Assembly: GCF_002272895.1 (NCBI RefSeq)
Contig: NZ_MLAQ01000007.1
Coordinates: forward strand, 1 to 64,000
From: Helicobacter sp. 12S02232-10
Lineage (GTDB): Bacteria; Campylobacterota; Campylobacteria; Campylobacterales; Helicobacteraceae
Direction: 5' to 3'
Length of the DNA stretch: 64,000 nucleotides
This document shows, piece by piece, positions 63,689 through 64,000 of the stretch; positions within the stretch are counted from its first letter, which is position 1; the number at the start of each line of letters is the position of its first letter. Below the pieces are notes generated by a model. That model ran no database searches. It worked only from the letters and a program-made list of their open reading frames with translations, and had not been told where the DNA came from. The position numbers and the translations under genes are program-made.

Positions 63689-64000
63689 ATTTTTCTTCTG
63701 AAAGCCACTTTAAAATATTTGATTTGATTTCATTTTTATTTAAAATCTCATTATGAACGATCGGTTTTGAAAATAGATTTTCTATCAGAGGCGAGATTTG
63801 AATATTTTTTTCTTGATACATTCGTCGAATTGCTTCTTGATCATTGAGTTTTTTGCCAAAAATTGCTTGTGCGATTGTTGGTGCAAATTTACTCCATTCA
63901 GCCGTCGAACAAATGATGGTAGGGATATCTTGGCAAAATTCTTTAGCGACTTTCAGACCTGTTGCTGTATGGGGGTCAAGCAGATAACCATCTTCAAAGG
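63687..64000 (-). CDS. thrC: Threonine synthase, C-terminal part (gene runs off the right edge)
   Basis: Reverse-strand reading from 64000 to the TAA at 63687 gives about 103 residues: FEDGYLLDPHTATGLKVAK, then IPTIICSTAEWSKFAPTIAQ, ending KWLSEEK. The DPHTA-G and STAEWSKFAP motifs are those of the C-terminus of bacterial threonine synthase, which makes threonine from O-phosphohomoserine with PLP. The catalytic N-terminal part lies outside the window. Confidence 0.88.
   Translation of the reverse strand, partial: FEDGYLLDPHTATGLKVAKEFCQDIPTIICSTAEWSKFAPTIAQAIFGKKLNDQEAIRRMYQEKNIQISPLIENLFSKPIVHNEILNKNEIKSNILKWLSEEK

Overview
The window is a gene-dense, AT-rich stretch of chromosome from a member of the Campylobacterota, almost certainly a non-pylori Helicobacter. 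The main evidence is gene content and order compared, from memory, with H. pylori 26695. Blocks matching HP0010-HP0013 (groEL, groES, dnaG, PP-loop protein), HP0955-HP0961 (lgt, rluA-like, waaA, HP0958-like, Nif3-like, glyQ, gpsA), HP0001-HP0006 (nusB, ribH, kdsA, carbonic anhydrase, pyrF, panC), HP0179-HP0184 (ABC ATPase, lnt, cvpA, lysS, glyA, DUF1882), HP0328-HP0329 (lpxK, nadE) and HP1538-HP1540 (petCBA) are all present, but rearranged and separated by genes that I do not associate with H. pylori. A VacA-type autotransporter barrel also points to Helicobacter. No insertion sequence, prophage or CRISPR array was seen.

Layout. 1-309: non-coding left edge with a 13-bp inverted repeat and a T-run. 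310-6141: DMT-family exporter, divergent icd/gltA, a frameshifted bile-acid/sodium symporter-family gene, zinc alcohol dehydrogenase. 6355-11262: groESL under a CIRCE-like operator, then dnaG and a PP-loop ATPase. 11292-18307: kgtP-like transporter, a lone hisH, an OmpR-type two-component system, a one-chain ADP-forming acyl-CoA synthetase with permuted domain order, and a FAH-like protein. 18308-25770: one long leftward operon, gpsA to a paired SMR transporter, carrying an inserted STAS/HATPase-like pair. 25825-34895: a second MHS-type transporter, a 1739-residue VacA-like autotransporter, ccoG and an AcfC-like binding protein. 35044-41864: ABC-F ATPase, DUF815 ATPase, and a complete selenocysteine-insertion locus (selA, selB, a NifS-like protein without the PLP lysine, and divergent selC). 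41978-43440: a small outer-membrane-barrel/secreted-peptide operon next to a Fur-like box. 43444-43825: four tRNA genes. 43909-53473: feoB, an OprD/Hof-like porin, panC, pyrF, dedA, then rightward carbonic anhydrase, kdsA, ribH and nusB, then a SPOR protein and DUF1882. 53470-60720: glyA, lysS, cvpA, lnt, LolD-like ATPase, lpxK, nadE. 61045-63648: the petABC cytochrome bc1 operon. 63687-64000: the 3' end of thrC.

How it works together. Most of the window is housekeeping: TCA-cycle entry, protein folding, replication priming, envelope lipid and lipoprotein synthesis (lgt, lnt, lpxK, waaA, kdsA), cofactor synthesis and microaerobic respiration (petABC, ccoG). The accessory parts are the Sec locus, the autotransporter and the small peptide/barrel operon. 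The last is the best candidate for something undescribed: a 90-residue precursor carrying both a Sec signal and a textbook double-glycine leader motif, repeated once in degenerate form, with its own strong sigma70-type promoter, a Fur-like box upstream and a barrel gene 6 bp downstream.
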